Positions 1 through 9,655 of a DNA stretch of 64,000 nt are shown piece after piece. The stretch comes from Abditibacteriaceae bacterium (GTDB lineage: Bacteria > Armatimonadota > Abditibacteriia > Abditibacteriales > Abditibacteriaceae): assembly GCA_019239895.1 (NCBI GenBank), contig JAFAZH010000036.1, forward strand, positions 1 through 64,000, read 5' to 3'. A program made the translations under genes and the position numbers. Every line of letters begins with the position of its first letter. Position 1 is the first letter of the stretch. The notes beneath the pieces were generated by a model that was not told where the DNA came from, made no database searches, and saw only the letters and a list, made by a program, of their open reading frames with translations.

Positions 1-165
1 CAGACAGTAGACAGTAATGATAAAATCATCTCGATCCATTGAGGCAGCCTCCTGAATAGTGGGTGTGGCAACTTGCTATTCTACAGAGACGGCCCTCAAT
101 GGATCAATCCTTATTCCTTAAACCATTAATGTGTTGCACATTAGGTATTGATAGATTTATTAATG

Positions 166-236
166 AACCGCAGAGACGCGGAGGACGCGGAGCCTGAATA
201 AACAGGAATCTCTGTGCCCTCTGCGTCTCTGCGGTT
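166..236. repeat. Palindromic repeat, 'CAGAGACGC' family
   Basis: Arms of about 27 bases at 166-192 and 210-236 are near-perfect inverted copies beginning AACCGCAGAGACGC. The sequence style matches the repeat between nusG and rplK (36955-37060). It lies outside any gene and could fold into a long hairpin. Such CAGAGAC-type hairpins are known dispersed repeats in environmental bacteria; the mobility mechanism is not known to me. Confidence 0.6.
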
Positions 237-331
237 CTAATTCAACTCATTGCTAATACTGATGCTCCCCTCGCCTACGCAGTGGCCGGGTGCCCTCTGG
301 GCGGCGGGTGGCCGCAGGCCGGGGTGAGGGC

Positions 332-367
332 ACAAAACAAAAGGGCTGAACGAATTCGTTCAGCCCC
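332..367 (-). terminator. Intrinsic terminator of the cpaB-like gene
   Basis: A perfect 24-base palindrome at 343-366 (core GAACGAATTCGTTC) is followed, in minus-strand reading, by a T-rich run (complement of 332-342). It lies 29 bases past the stop codon of the minus-strand cpaB-like gene, as expected for a rho-independent terminator. Confidence 0.8.
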
Positions 368-394
368 TCCTATTAATTGACTTGCGTTTTCATA

Positions 395-1531
395 TTACCC
401 GCCACTGCCATTGCCATTAGTGGGCACAATCACACGGGTTTTTTCCGTGCCGCGAATGACTGTGACTTCCTTAGAGTCAGATGGCAGAGCTTGGGGATTA
501 GCCGGGGCCGTGCCGCCACTGGGTGGCATAGCACCCATACTGGGAGCTAAAGAACCTGGGTTGGTGGGTGGCACGGGGTAAGGCATGTCCATTGGCGATG
601 AGCCGCCCCCGTTGCCGCCGCCTCTCCGCCTGGAGCTGCGGGTTGAGGTGGTCGAGGTTGTCGTAGTCCCACTTGTGGTGCTGGCGGTGCGCGCCACTGG
701 CGGCCCGGTGCGGCTAAAGGGCACTGGATATTCAGTTATCTCTGGAATCGCAAAGTTGTCGGGAGAAGTTGGATTGCGAATGCTGAGATAGATGATGCCC
801 GATTCCTGGGCCGCTACCAACCGTTCGGCCACGTCGGGTGGCGCTTGCAAAATGACACGAGTTTTGGCTGGTGGTGGCGTTGCCGCTGGCGGTGGCGGTG
901 GGGCCGGAGCAGGCGCGGCACCGGGAGCGGCAGGTACGGGCGTAGGCGTTGGCTTGGGCGCGTTCAAAGAACGGTCTACGGCCAGCACCAACAAGTTTTG
1001 CGCGATGGTGCGAGCGGCGCGGACGTCACCGGTAAATCCCAGCCCTGTCGTATTGGTAATCGTTATTTTATGCGAGACAATGACATCCACATGATCGCCG
1101 ACATCTACCACTCCACCTAGTGATGCATTCGCGTCCACATAAACAGACATCGCGCGCATACCAGGTTGAATGGGGAAGAAAGCCGGGATTGTGCGACCCA
1201 GTTGGTCGGCTACGATATTATTGGTAACGACTTGTCCCTTGGGCACGAAGTCATTGGACATCTTGCCGACGATGTTCTTGGGATCGGTAACAGCACCGGG
1301 GGCTACCTTATCCTTGGGCACATCCTGGGGTTCCAGCATGTCCATTGCGATTTGTGTGCGCGGTGGAATATCGCGCCGTGCCGTATATTGCGTCGTGGTA
1401 TTCACCACAGGTGCCACCGGTGGTGGCGGAGTGCCGCCGCCCCGGTTCATCAGCATAAAGGCGGTGAGACCAAGGGCCAGTAGTCCGAAAAGTGCTGCTC
1501 CGATGATGACTGGTGTATTATTTCTTGCCAT
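395..1531 (-). CDS. cpaB: Flp pilus assembly protein CpaB/RcpC-like
   Basis: The 378-residue protein has an N-terminal membrane segment (about residues 8-28), then a SAF-type domain (about 48-115, with ARRDIPPRTQI) and the RcpC/CpaB region containing the VGDHVDVIVSH stretch near 145-155. CpaB proteins are periplasmic partners of the Tad pilus secretin. The family match is clear to about residue 270, interrupted by a Pro/Ala linker near 195-225. The last 100 residues are low-complexity Thr/Ser/Arg/Gly and are not typical. The start is supported by AGGAG seven bases upstream. It follows the secretin gene on the same strand after a 119-base gap, so a shared transcript is likely. No tadA, tadB or tadC gene is in the window. 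Confidence 0.85.
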   Translation of the reverse strand: MARNNTPVIIGAALFGLLALGLTAFMLMNRGGGTPPPPVAPVVNTTTQYTARRDIPPRTQIAMDMLEPQDVPKDKVAPGAVTDPKNIVGKMSNDFVPKGQVVTNNIVADQLGRTIPAFFPIQPGMRAMSVYVDANASLGGVVDVGDHVDVIVSHKITITNTTGLGFTGDVRAARTIAQNLLVLAVDRSLNAPKPTPTPVPAAPGAAPAPAPPPPPAATPPPAKTRVILQAPPDVAERLVAAQESGIIYLSIRNPTSPDNFAIPEITEYPVPFSRTGPPVARTASTTSGTTTTSTTSTRSSRRRGGGNGGGSSPMDMPYPVPPTNPGSLAPSMGAMPPSGGTAPANPQALPSDSKEVTVIRGTEKTRVIVPTNGNGSGG

Positions 1532-1650
1532 TTAAGTTCTCCTCTCCAGTAACCTCTGGAAGCCCTGTCTCTGGCTGGCTATATCAACTGACACCACACA
1601 GATAAGCAACTTCCAGAGGCTTTGGATACATGAGCCGGGTAATTTCAGGA

Positions 1651-4600
1651 CTATTGACCGCCTCCGCCAGCCCCGCCGCCCCCGCCTCCGCTGCTTCCGC
1701 TACCGATGCCGAAGGACGTGCCACTATTGAAAGAGTTAATACCGGGGTTGCCTAAGACGGTGCCCGCATTGGTCGTATTGCCGACCGCTACCACACCAGC
1801 CGGTGCGAGGGTGCCTGGTTGCAGCGGATTGGGCAACACGGTGGGCGTAACGAAGATCACCAGTTCGGTCTCGTTGCGTTGATAACGCCTGCTGCTGAAG
1901 AGAGCGCCTAAGACCGGGATATTGCCTAACACCGGCACTTTACGGATTAACGTGTTAACGTTGTTCTGGATCAGACCGGCTAGAGCGATAGTTCCCCTGG
2001 GCCGCACGGTAACTTCGGTTTCGGTGGCCCGCCGCGAGAAGCCGGGAATCGTACCACCACCGGGCACTGCGAAGCCGAGGGTGAAATCCGGTTGCGAAAC
2101 TTCTGTGCGCAAGCGCATCGTGACGACTCCGTCTGTGCTGGCAGAAGGCACGACATCCACTAAAATACCGAAGTCTTTGAAGACGATAGCTGTAGTCTGG
2201 CCCGCAGCGCCAATGGTCTGGGCTTCCGGGATAGGAACTTGACCGCCAACCTGGAAGGTGGCCGTGCGCCCAGATAAAACAGTGGTGTGGGGGTTAGAAA
2301 GCAAGCGACCGCTGCCAGTTTCTACTACTGCGCGCAGCGTGGCCTGGAAGGGCGTTACGCTATTGAGAGCAAAGGGGCCGCTGGGGCCGCTACGCAGTCC
2401 AGGATTGAAGGGATTACCCCCCGTCGTGTCCGGTATCTGACCGAAGGTAAAGCCACTGCCCGTATCCAGTAATGAAGGGAAGGTGATGCCAAAGTTACGC
2501 AACTTGGTCTTATCCACTTCGGCAATCGTGACATCTACATCAACTAAGACGGGGTTAGCGGTTTGCAGCATGTTGTCCACTTGCGCCCCGAAAGCCCGTG
2601 CGATCTGCTCGGCAGCGACCGCCGCATTGGTATCGGGCACGGTGCCGCGCAAGACTAAACGCTTAACGGAGCCGCTGACCGTAACTCCCGGTTGGTTAAT
2701 CGCCATTGCAATAGAATTGAGCAAGCCCGCCTCATTCGGTAGCGCAGGCGCAATGGACAGGCGGTTAACCACCTGCAAACCGGTGCGCGTCGCAATGGCT
2801 ACGGCCTGGTCAATATCGGCCTGATTAGCAGCCGTGCCTTCCAGGATGATCTGATCCGCCGCCTGGCGCACGGTGATTTGTCGTGGAGAAACGGCTGGCA
2901 CCATGCTGCCGATAGATGGGTTGTTGCCAACGGTTGGTGCCACTGGCTGCGGGACTCCCGTACCGAGTGTGCCGCCAATAGACTGCATTGCCTGTTCCAG
3001 CGTAATGGTGGGAAGTTGCAGCAGGTTGACCACCGTGCGGGGCTTGCCGACAGCGGTCGCAATCTTTTCCGCATTCTGGAATTGATCGCGGGTGGGAACT
3101 GTGCCTTGCAGCAGAATCGTATCGCCTGCTACGCGCACTGTGACACCGGGAATATTGATAGCTTCTTGAATCTGCTGGGCCGTGGCTGCGGCCTGTCCCG
3201 CTGGTGTTGTGGCATCGTTGGGACGGACAGTCAGTTGATTAACCACCTTGGGCGAGAAGATGGTTGCCATGTCCACGGCACGCTTCATTTCGTCGGCGTT
3301 GGCAACTTCGCCTTCTAAAACAAGAGCATCCTTCACCTGCCGCACATTAACGCCTTGAATGCCAATAGCAGCGGCGACATCGGTAGGCCGAGTGCCGGAA
3401 GCTTGCACTACACGAACCTGGAATTGTCGAATCTTCTGGCGGTCTACGACCACCAGGCTGGTAATACCAGGCATTTTGCCATTCACTAACACCGCCCTGG
3501 CATTAACGACAGCCACATCCGCGATGTTCGGGTCGGCCACCGCCACAGTTTGTAAATCGGTAGTGGTTAACAGCACCACAAATGAACTCACAGCGACTTC
3601 AAGCTGGTTTGGCAGGTGCTCTGAACTGGTCAGTGGTTGGGCCGGTTGGCGCACGGGCGGCGCGTCCGGGTTCTGCGCCAGACGATTGCCACTCGCATTG
3701 GGTGGTAGGGAAGGCGTTACCGAAGAAATGTAAGAGGTATCCGCCGATACGCTGGCCGCCTGGAGTGCAGCGGGTAACGGTTGCGTGAGCGGCGGCAGTT
3801 TGAGAGCATCTACCGCGATAATTTTACTGGTGGGCGAGACCCACAATGGCACCTGACCATTGTTATTGCCTGGATTGCCGTTGGCTACCGTTGTGGCAGG
3901 TGTGGTGCCTGCTATCACGGTCGGTACTGTGGGCGGCAGAATGGGTGTCGTGGTGGTTGTTGGTAGCACCTTAGCGGGTGGCAGTTGAGCGACCGCGACT
4001 TCTTTTGAATCCCCGGCAATTAGGCGGACATGGGTTGATGGCCCTGGCCGCTTGGTGGCGACCTTGAGGGTAGGCTTAACTGATGGTCGCAGGGCAGTCT
4101 TAGTCATTTCTCGCTTGAGCACATGAGGGACGCTGGAGCGGTTGCCATGCTCGGACTCTACGTTGTAAAGCATCGTCGAGGTCAGCCAGGCGCGGGCGGG
4201 CATGACTAAACTGAGTTTAGTTAAGGCTGGTGCGCCCGCGACCGAACCATCAGACTCTGGCCCATTAGCCACGGGCAGTAGCGGCATGGCGGTGAAATGA
4301 GGACGTGCCATTTCTGATAGCACAAACTCCGGTTTGCGTTTAGCTCCGTGCGCCTTGGCAGGCTTGGCTGCGGGCAGCCTTGTCGGTGCTACCAGGGCGG
4401 CGTGAGGTGCCGAAGTATGGCCCAGGCTAACCACTTTAGCGAGTGCTGTTTTGAGCAGAGTTGCGTGCGGCAGCTTCCATAAAACCGTGGGCGGTTTTAT
4501 GGTGTGCTGAGAATGATTGGTGAGCGTTGTTGGCAGTTTGGGAGCTTGAGAGTTCGCAACTGCCGGGACGGTATCGCACCAGGCTGGAGCCAGGTGAACT

Positions 4601-4821
4601 GTCAGCGTGACGCCATAACTGCATAAGGCGATAGCTAACAGAGTCCAGTGGCGTCGCGCCAACATGCGGGGGACGATTCCCGCCTGGCGTGTACTGTCCA
4701 CTTGGTGCGTGCAGCCAGAGAGTGCTGACTCGTTTGGCATGGCCTGCGCGGACGCAAGATACCTCGTGAGTCGCATGTGCTGGCGCATACCGTCCAATGA
4801 GGAGTGGGCCGCCATGTTCAT
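1651..4821 (-). CDS. cpaC: Secretin (CpaC/RcpA-type) with multiple BON-like repeats
   Basis: A 1056-residue outer-membrane secretin. An N-terminal hydrophobic segment near residues 57-82 looks like a signal sequence preceded by about 52 extra residues, so a start at the internal ATG at 4665 is possible; the start given has AAGGAG seven bases upstream. Residues about 85-400 are Pro/Thr/Ala-rich with no fold I recognise. A secretin N0-like domain (about 408-475, ITSLVVVDRQ) follows, then about four BON-like repeats (each with a VxxxLVLEGxV-type core such as LVLEGEVAN, ILLQGTVPT, IILEGTAAN and LVLRGTVPD). The C-terminal secretin pore domain contains VPVLGNIPVLGALFSSR and a Gly-rich tail. Typical CpaC proteins are about half this length with one BON domain. 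Confidence 0.88.
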   Translation of the reverse strand: MNMAAHSSLDGMRQHMRLTRYLASAQAMPNESALSGCTHQVDSTRQAGIVPRMLARRHWTLLAIALCSYGVTLTVHLAPAWCDTVPAVANSQAPKLPTTLTNHSQHTIKPPTVLWKLPHATLLKTALAKVVSLGHTSAPHAALVAPTRLPAAKPAKAHGAKRKPEFVLSEMARPHFTAMPLLPVANGPESDGSVAGAPALTKLSLVMPARAWLTSTMLYNVESEHGNRSSVPHVLKREMTKTALRPSVKPTLKVATKRPGPSTHVRLIAGDSKEVAVAQLPPAKVLPTTTTTPILPPTVPTVIAGTTPATTVANGNPGNNNGQVPLWVSPTSKIIAVDALKLPPLTQPLPAALQAASVSADTSYISSVTPSLPPNASGNRLAQNPDAPPVRQPAQPLTSSEHLPNQLEVAVSSFVVLLTTTDLQTVAVADPNIADVAVVNARAVLVNGKMPGITSLVVVDRQKIRQFQVRVVQASGTRPTDVAAAIGIQGVNVRQVKDALVLEGEVANADEMKRAVDMATIFSPKVVNQLTVRPNDATTPAGQAAATAQQIQEAINIPGVTVRVAGDTILLQGTVPTRDQFQNAEKIATAVGKPRTVVNLLQLPTITLEQAMQSIGGTLGTGVPQPVAPTVGNNPSIGSMVPAVSPRQITVRQAADQIILEGTAANQADIDQAVAIATRTGLQVVNRLSIAPALPNEAGLLNSIAMAINQPGVTVSGSVKRLVLRGTVPDTNAAVAAEQIARAFGAQVDNMLQTANPVLVDVDVTIAEVDKTKLRNFGITFPSLLDTGSGFTFGQIPDTTGGNPFNPGLRSGPSGPFALNSVTPFQATLRAVVETGSGRLLSNPHTTVLSGRTATFQVGGQVPIPEAQTIGAAGQTTAIVFKDFGILVDVVPSASTDGVVTMRLRTEVSQPDFTLGFAVPGGGTIPGFSRRATETEVTVRPRGTIALAGLIQNNVNTLIRKVPVLGNIPVLGALFSSRRYQRNETELVIFVTPTVLPNPLQPGTLAPAGVVAVGNTTNAGTVLGNPGINSFNSGTSFGIGSGSSGGGGGGAGGGGQ

Positions 4822-5035
4822 CGAGTTTCTCCTTGAAGATAGAATTTCTTCTATTTGAGAACAACTGTAATTGCTACTGCGGTGTCATTGTAAACGATAT
4901 GGTCAAATTTTGCCACATTTATCGCTGCCATTGCCACTTTACATCTCTATGCACCTTCTTTACCATTTGCAATAAATAGGCTTATGGTAAACCTCAGCAA
5001 AAACGGCAAAGGTCTACCTTATCTTGACTGATTAT

Positions 5036-6253
5036 TTAGAAAAAGCCAAATCGCTTGCGAGGCCGGTTTTGTTCATCGGGTGGGGGTAGCTTAAAGAGCG
5101 ACGTGGCTAAAGCCCGCAGGCTCACCGATAAATCGCTTTGCGGTTGCGTTAAAACAAAGGGTGATCCCATATTAATCGCCTCGGCTGCAATATTGGGCTG
5201 ATTGGGAATGGACGCGGCAACTTTATATTCCAACTGCTGCTCAAAGTCTTCCCGGCTAATCATGTCAGAAGGGTCAGCACGATTAATAATAATTCGCACC
5301 CGTTGATTAATCTCTTCGGGTACCATATCCAGAAACGTTTTAGTGGAGCGCAAGGCTAAGAGATCAGAAGATGAAGAAACGACAATGATAATATCGAGTA
5401 GGGGCAAGACTGCTGCTGCGACATCCGCCGACTCAAATAACGGGAAATCCACTAAAGTAACCGAAGAAGTACGGCGAAAACCGTCAAACAGAAGATTGTA
5501 GAAATCTTCTGGCAAACCCGCGGCTGGTTGGGTTCCGCTCCCTTGCCAGCACCAGAACGTAAGGCCACTGCGGTGCCCCGTGCCGAATTGCTTGAGCCAC
5601 TCGGCAGTATACAGGTTGCCCTCCGGGTTTTCGGAATTGGCCATGTCTATCAGCCCTAATTTGGGATTGACATTGAGCATAACGGCTCCATCGCCCGATT
5701 CAAGGCCCACTAAACTGGCGGTTCTGCCGGGAATCTTGGCAACCAGGGCTGCCATGTTAACCGCAAGGGTTGTTTTGCCTAAACCCCCTTTGCCGGAGAC
5801 GACGCCTACTACGAGACCAGTGCCCGCTGCTTCCTCGCCGGGTTGAACGACTTCCTCTTCCACCGTGCGTAACGTGCGATGTGAAGCGATGCCCGTGATG
5901 CTTTCGCGTAAGGTGCTGACATCCAGCGGCTTGATGAGATAATCTTCGGCTCCCACCATCATGGCACGCCGTAGCCGATCCGGGGCGCTATCGGAGGCTA
6001 TGATAATGACTGATAAACCTTCGCGGACAGTGAGCGCCTTTTCGGCGACCCCGAAGGCGTCCATGTCGTGGTAATCAGCATCCAGGAGCAGAATGTCTGG
6101 CTCGGTGCCCTGAATCGAGAGATTAATCGCTTCGGGCACATCCACTGTAGGCATGACTTCAATCACGAAGCCAGGTGTCGGCGCGTCCCAACCCGTAGGC
6201 AGGGGAGACGTTAAACAAGCCGGTAAAATGCGAATTAAAGAAGTTGTTTCCAT
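5036..6253 (-). CDS. tadZ: CpaE/TadZ-like pilus localisation ATPase
   Basis: This 405-residue protein has a receiver-like domain (about residues 28-130; acidic DILLLDADYHDMD around 53-63 and lysine in YLIKPL near 108) followed by a MinD/ParA-type ATPase domain with a deviant Walker A motif SGKGGLGKTT at about 153-162. This architecture is that of CpaE/TadZ, which positions Tad pilus assembly at the cell pole. It is the first gene of the minus-strand set tadZ-cpaC-cpaB, with a 214-base gap before the secretin. That order is the reverse of the common cpaB-cpaC-cpaE arrangement. The cognate CpaF ATPase is not adjacent. Confidence 0.85.
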   Translation of the reverse strand: METTSLIRILPACLTSPLPTGWDAPTPGFVIEVMPTVDVPEAINLSIQGTEPDILLLDADYHDMDAFGVAEKALTVREGLSVIIIASDSAPDRLRRAMMVGAEDYLIKPLDVSTLRESITGIASHRTLRTVEEEVVQPGEEAAGTGLVVGVVSGKGGLGKTTLAVNMAALVAKIPGRTASLVGLESGDGAVMLNVNPKLGLIDMANSENPEGNLYTAEWLKQFGTGHRSGLTFWCWQGSGTQPAAGLPEDFYNLLFDGFRRTSSVTLVDFPLFESADVAAAVLPLLDIIIVVSSSSDLLALRSTKTFLDMVPEEINQRVRIIINRADPSDMISREDFEQQLEYKVAASIPNQPNIAAEAINMGSPFVLTQPQSDLSVSLRALATSLFKLPPPDEQNRPRKRFGFF

Positions 6254-6476
6254 CGTGTAGCTTTAGCGTGTAACTTTAGGAAATATCACACAATCGTTCA
6301 AACTTTATCACAAATTGGCGCGCAGGCGAATGTGCAGCAGCATCAGCCATAATGCTACGCCTAGGTTTTGATTAATTATACCTAACCCCTCATCGCCATT
6401 CCTGCAACGGGCAAGAAGGTGAGTTGGTAGGTTGTCAGTAGCACACCGCTAAACCGCACGGCATACTGTAGCGCGT

Positions 6477-7175
6477 ATGCCGACTGCGTTTCCCAGCACA
6501 CAAAACAGTCTTCCTCCCCATCTGCTACGCCCTCGGTTGCAAGGTCTTTATGTGATTACCGATGAGCGCATGGGGGGCGGCCATCTGGCGATTGCGCGTG
6601 CGGCGCTGGATGGTGGCGCTGCGATTATCCAGCTCAGAGACAAGACTTCAGCGTGGCGTCAACTTTTAGTTGTTGCCCATGAATTGCGCCACATGACACG
6701 GGCCGCTGGGGCACTTTTTTTTGTGAATGACCGCGTTGATTTAGCCTTAGCTGCCCAGGCCGATGGTGTTCATCTCGGCCCGGATGATATGCCCGTAAAG
6801 GCAGCCCATCGCATTCTTGGCCCGCACCGCTTGATAGGGGCTTCGTGCGCCACCCCGGATGAAGCCCGTGCCGCTACCCTGGCTGGAGCCGATTACATCG
6901 CGGCAGGCGCTATCTTTGGCACCTCCACCAAGAGCGATGCTGGTGCCGCTATCGGCGTGGCCATGCTCGGCAAAATCAAAGCTGCCACGAGTTTGCCAGT
7001 CGCGGCGATTGGTGGCATTAATCGAGACAACATAACAGCTATTAGCCTGACCGCAGTGCCGATGGCTTGCGTCATTTCTGCCGTTGCCAAAGCTGGCGAT
7101 GAAGCCGCTATGACCGCTGCTACCCGCGAACTCGTGCAGAAGTTTACGTCAAACTCTACTCCTGAGTGCCTTTGA
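6477..7175 (+). CDS. thiE: Thiamine-phosphate synthase ThiE
   Basis: ThiE joins HMP pyrophosphate and thiazole phosphate to give thiamine phosphate in the cytoplasm. The 232-residue protein shows the TIM-barrel landmarks of the family: GLYVITDER near residue 23, IQLRDK near 51, FFVNDRVDLAL and ADGVHLGPDD near 80-103, the GAIFGTSTKSDAG phosphate-binding loop, and VAAIGGINRDN near 175. Length fits the family. thiL follows after a 45-base gap, so the two late thiamine genes are probably cotranscribed. I looked for a TPP riboswitch in the 223-base upstream gap and saw none. Confidence 0.95.
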   Translation: MPTAFPSTQNSLPPHLLRPRLQGLYVITDERMGGGHLAIARAALDGGAAIIQLRDKTSAWRQLLVVAHELRHMTRAAGALFFVNDRVDLALAAQADGVHLGPDDMPVKAAHRILGPHRLIGASCATPDEARAATLAGADYIAAGAIFGTSTKSDAGAAIGVAMLGKIKAATSLPVAAIGGINRDNITAISLTAVPMACVISAVAKAGDEAAMTAATRELVQKFTSNSTPECL

Positions 7176-7220
7176 GACTACTGCCGCAAGATATTCATCT
7201 GGTAAAAACTCTTAAAACCT

Positions 7221-8258
7221 ATGATCACTCCAAACCAACTCCACCATCTGGGTGAATTCGGCTTAATTGCGCGCTGGCGTAATCAGTTAAGCCAACGGGC
7301 TGGAGTGCGGTTAGGTATTGGCGATGATGCAGCGGTGCTTGATAGCTTACAAGTACCTATTGTGACATGCGATGGGTTAGTTGAAAAGGTTCATTTCCGC
7401 CGCGACTGGACAGCTCCACGCGCGCTAGGCCGTAAAGCTATCTCCGTTAACGTCTCCGACATCGCAGCAATGGGCGGGCGACCCGTTGCTGCCTTCATCA
7501 CGATAGCAATTGGCCCCAATGATGATCTAGAGTTCTTGGAAGAACTGTATGCGGGCTTTGAAGAGGCCGCTGCCGACTATAATCTTTCTATCGCAGGCGG
7601 CGATACCGTGCGCTCCCCGACGGAACTGATGCTTAACATCACAGTTATCGGTGATGCCCCTATGCCCATTTTGCGTAGCGGGGCGCAAGTGGGTGATTTG
7701 CTCCTCGTAACTGGCACTTTAGGCGACTCTGCCGCTGGCCTGGCTCTATTGCAAAACCCGTCTCTAACCGTCCCTGCAGCAGCAGGCACCTATTTGCTGC
7801 AACGCCACCATGATCCCACAGCACGTTTGGCAGAAATGCAGGCGGCGCTACAAATGAGTCCCGTCACTGGGCAATTAGCATCGGTGCCCCCGGATGTGAC
7901 AGCCGCGTTGGACATTTCCGATGGTTTAGCCGGTGATGCCGCTCACATGGCCGAATGCTCCCTGGTCTCGCTCGAAATAGAGGTGGCCCAGTTGCCCATT
8001 TCTCCGTCTTGCCAGGAGACGGCGGCGATAATGGGGGTCTCGGCGTTGGATTGGGCCTTACGTGGCGGTGAAGATTACGAACTCCTGCTGTGTGTGCCAT
8101 CCCATCTCGCGCATGATGTGCAAGAAAGAATCACCAAGGCCACAGGGACTCAGGTTACGGTTATTGGACGTTGCGTTCCGCGCACCAGCGATGCGGTAAT
8201 CTTGATTTATCCTGATGGGACGCGTGCAGCCGCAGGGAGTGCCTTCTCACATTTTTAG
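7221..8258 (+). CDS. thiL: Thiamine-monophosphate kinase ThiL
   Basis: ThiL phosphorylates thiamine monophosphate to thiamine pyrophosphate, the step after ThiE. The 345-residue protein has the ATP-binding signature GIGDDAAVLD near residue 32, NVSDIAAMGGRP near 77, GGDTVRSP near 127, DISDGLAGDAAHMAE near 232 and GGEDYELLLCVP near 285, all hallmarks of the PurM/ThiL family. It sits directly downstream of thiE and ends just before a strong hairpin terminator at 8273-8308. Confidence 0.96.
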   Translation: MITPNQLHHLGEFGLIARWRNQLSQRAGVRLGIGDDAAVLDSLQVPIVTCDGLVEKVHFRRDWTAPRALGRKAISVNVSDIAAMGGRPVAAFITIAIGPNDDLEFLEELYAGFEEAAADYNLSIAGGDTVRSPTELMLNITVIGDAPMPILRSGAQVGDLLLVTGTLGDSAAGLALLQNPSLTVPAAAGTYLLQRHHDPTARLAEMQAALQMSPVTGQLASVPPDVTAALDISDGLAGDAAHMAECSLVSLEIEVAQLPISPSCQETAAIMGVSALDWALRGGEDYELLLCVPSHLAHDVQERITKATGTQVTVIGRCVPRTSDAVILIYPDGTRAAAGSAFSHF

Positions 8259-8272
8259 CATCAGGTTATGCA

Positions 8273-8308
8273 AAAAGCGGGGCAGACCTTTGAGTCTGCC
8301 CCGCTTTT
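8273..8308. terminator. Bidirectional intrinsic terminator
   Basis: A perfect 15-base stem (8273-8287 with 8294-8308, six-base loop) has A-runs on the left and T-runs on the right, so it can serve both thiL (+) and the convergent secreted-protein gene (-) that ends at 8328. Confidence 0.9.
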
Positions 8309-8327
8309 CTTTTGATGACTATCTCAA

Positions 8328-9362
8328 TTAGAAGCCATAAAGATAATACTGATAGGCTAAGGCAGGAATGGCCCCGATAACGAAATCGCGCTCATATTTG
8401 CGCCATGCTTTATCTTCAACCTGGCGTGAGGTCAAGCCTGCTCGCGCCAGAGACGGATTGCTGACAGTGCGGAACTCTGTATTCAGCATAACCGCGGGAG
8501 CAGCAGCTTCCGCCGCAATGGTCGCCAGGGCTTCGCCTGTGCCAACATCCACTACGGTGCCATAGGCGATAGGTTGGCCGTTAATGAGATACTCAATGCG
8601 TGCTCCATTGCGGATGCCATTACGCTCGCCCAGAGAAATGCGTGCCTGGTAAGCATCGGGTAAGGAAACCACGACGCCATGCAGCGGGGCCGGGTCATCA
8701 ATCGCTTGAATCGCGGCAGCGACGGCGTTATCTACCGCGCTACGCCGCAGTGTGTCACCTATGTTGCTTCCGGTTGGCCCTCCTCCCGTGCCCAGGGTGT
8801 CGGGGGTAGCGGTGAAAGGCGCTTCGCCGCGCCCGACAATGCCACCACTGTTAGAATCATACATTTCGGCCACAGCGGTATAATTGGCGCTGTTATCACC
8901 CAGTTGGCCAGGCATCAGGGTGATGGTTAACAGACGCTGTGCCTTTAGCTTCTTACCGATGTTCATGTAATCGGGGCCAACTAATTCCCCGTGAATGTTG
9001 AGACGGCTCAAGGTGCTGGCGACCGCATTAGGGGAAATGGCTGTGTAGCCGGGCCAATGAGTGATGGCATTATTGGCCGCTACCAGAGCACGCCGCGCCA
9101 TATCTACATCGCCGCTACTGTCGGTGGCGGCGATCACGGCCACCGGCATCCCTTTGGTATAGGCTCCCGTGCTGCCTGGCATAACCGTTACGGCGGGGGC
9201 AGCCTGGACGGGTGTGCCTGGCGTCAGCAACGCCAGCAACACCAGCGGTAAAGCTCCCAGCAGTTGGAGTTGACGGGCTGGCTGGCGCAAGGGAGCGGAG
9301 TGAACGTTGATTCCAGCAGTTCCAATGGGTGCGACGTTACGAAATTTCTGCGTCTGAAACAT
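8328..9362 (-). CDS. Secreted protein of unknown function
   Basis: I do not recognise a family. The 344-residue protein has a hydrophobic stretch around residues 32-54 ending in a likely signal-peptidase site (PGTPVQAAPA), which suggests export. The mature part contains a segment that resembles a small nucleotide- or effector-like alpha/beta domain (about 70-165) and a beta-rich C-terminal part (about 215-300, ISLGERNGIRNGARIEYL) that resembles the 'flagellar assembly T C-terminal' style beta-barrel seen in some secreted proteins. This is a weak visual impression. SD GGAGGAC lies just upstream of the ATG. It is monocistronic, convergent with thiL and divergent from tsaE. Confidence 0.7.
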   Translation of the reverse strand: MFQTQKFRNVAPIGTAGINVHSAPLRQPARQLQLLGALPLVLLALLTPGTPVQAAPAVTVMPGSTGAYTKGMPVAVIAATDSSGDVDMARRALVAANNAITHWPGYTAISPNAVASTLSRLNIHGELVGPDYMNIGKKLKAQRLLTITLMPGQLGDNSANYTAVAEMYDSNSGGIVGRGEAPFTATPDTLGTGGGPTGSNIGDTLRRSAVDNAVAAAIQAIDDPAPLHGVVVSLPDAYQARISLGERNGIRNGARIEYLINGQPIAYGTVVDVGTGEALATIAAEAAAPAVMLNTEFRTVSNPSLARAGLTSRQVEDKAWRKYERDFVIGAIPALAYQYYLYGF

Positions 9363-9456
9363 GGAGCGTCCTCCTTAGCGAAATACGACAATTAAGAGCG
9401 CAACAAAAGCAATCTGGTTTAGTTACAGAGTCAACAGCCCTCTAAAATTCGACACA

Positions 9457-9489
9457 CCACAATGCGCGTTAAATACACCCGCATTGTGG
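9457..9489. other. Inverted repeat in divergent promoter region
   Basis: CCACAATGCG (9457-9466) and its exact complement (9480-9489) flank a 13-base AT-rich loop, in the gap between the minus-strand secreted-protein gene and tsaE. It could be an operator or a 5'-leader hairpin; nothing distinguishes these. Confidence 0.4.
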
Positions 9490-9655
9490 CCTCATTATAA
9501 AGCCTCTGTCGCTTCCTGTCAATGTGCTCTCATTAAATCGAGGCTGCGTGACCGCTATTTATGTGCGATCTCAATGCCATTAGCAGCAACCAATATGCCA
9601 TTATAGAAAAGTAGGCTGTAAACTGGTAGCTAGAATGGAGTAAATAACAGAGCGC

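Larger units (their letters stand above)
1..394. other. Intergenic region with inverted repeats, no gene seen
   Basis: No convincing coding region is visible. The stretch holds a 12-base inverted repeat (GATCCATTGAGG at 33-44 and its complement at 94-105), a longer palindromic repeat at 166-236, and the terminator palindrome at 343-366 that belongs to the minus-strand gene to its right. Confidence 0.6.

Noticed and set aside
585..1535. Several plus-strand open frames across the cpaB-like gene
   Set aside because: They lie entirely within a well-supported minus-strand gene, have low-complexity Gly/Ala/Arg composition and show no family features.
6254..6476. Possible TPP riboswitch ahead of thiE
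   Set aside because: I looked for the conserved CUGAGA and AUCUGG-like elements and did not see them in this gap.
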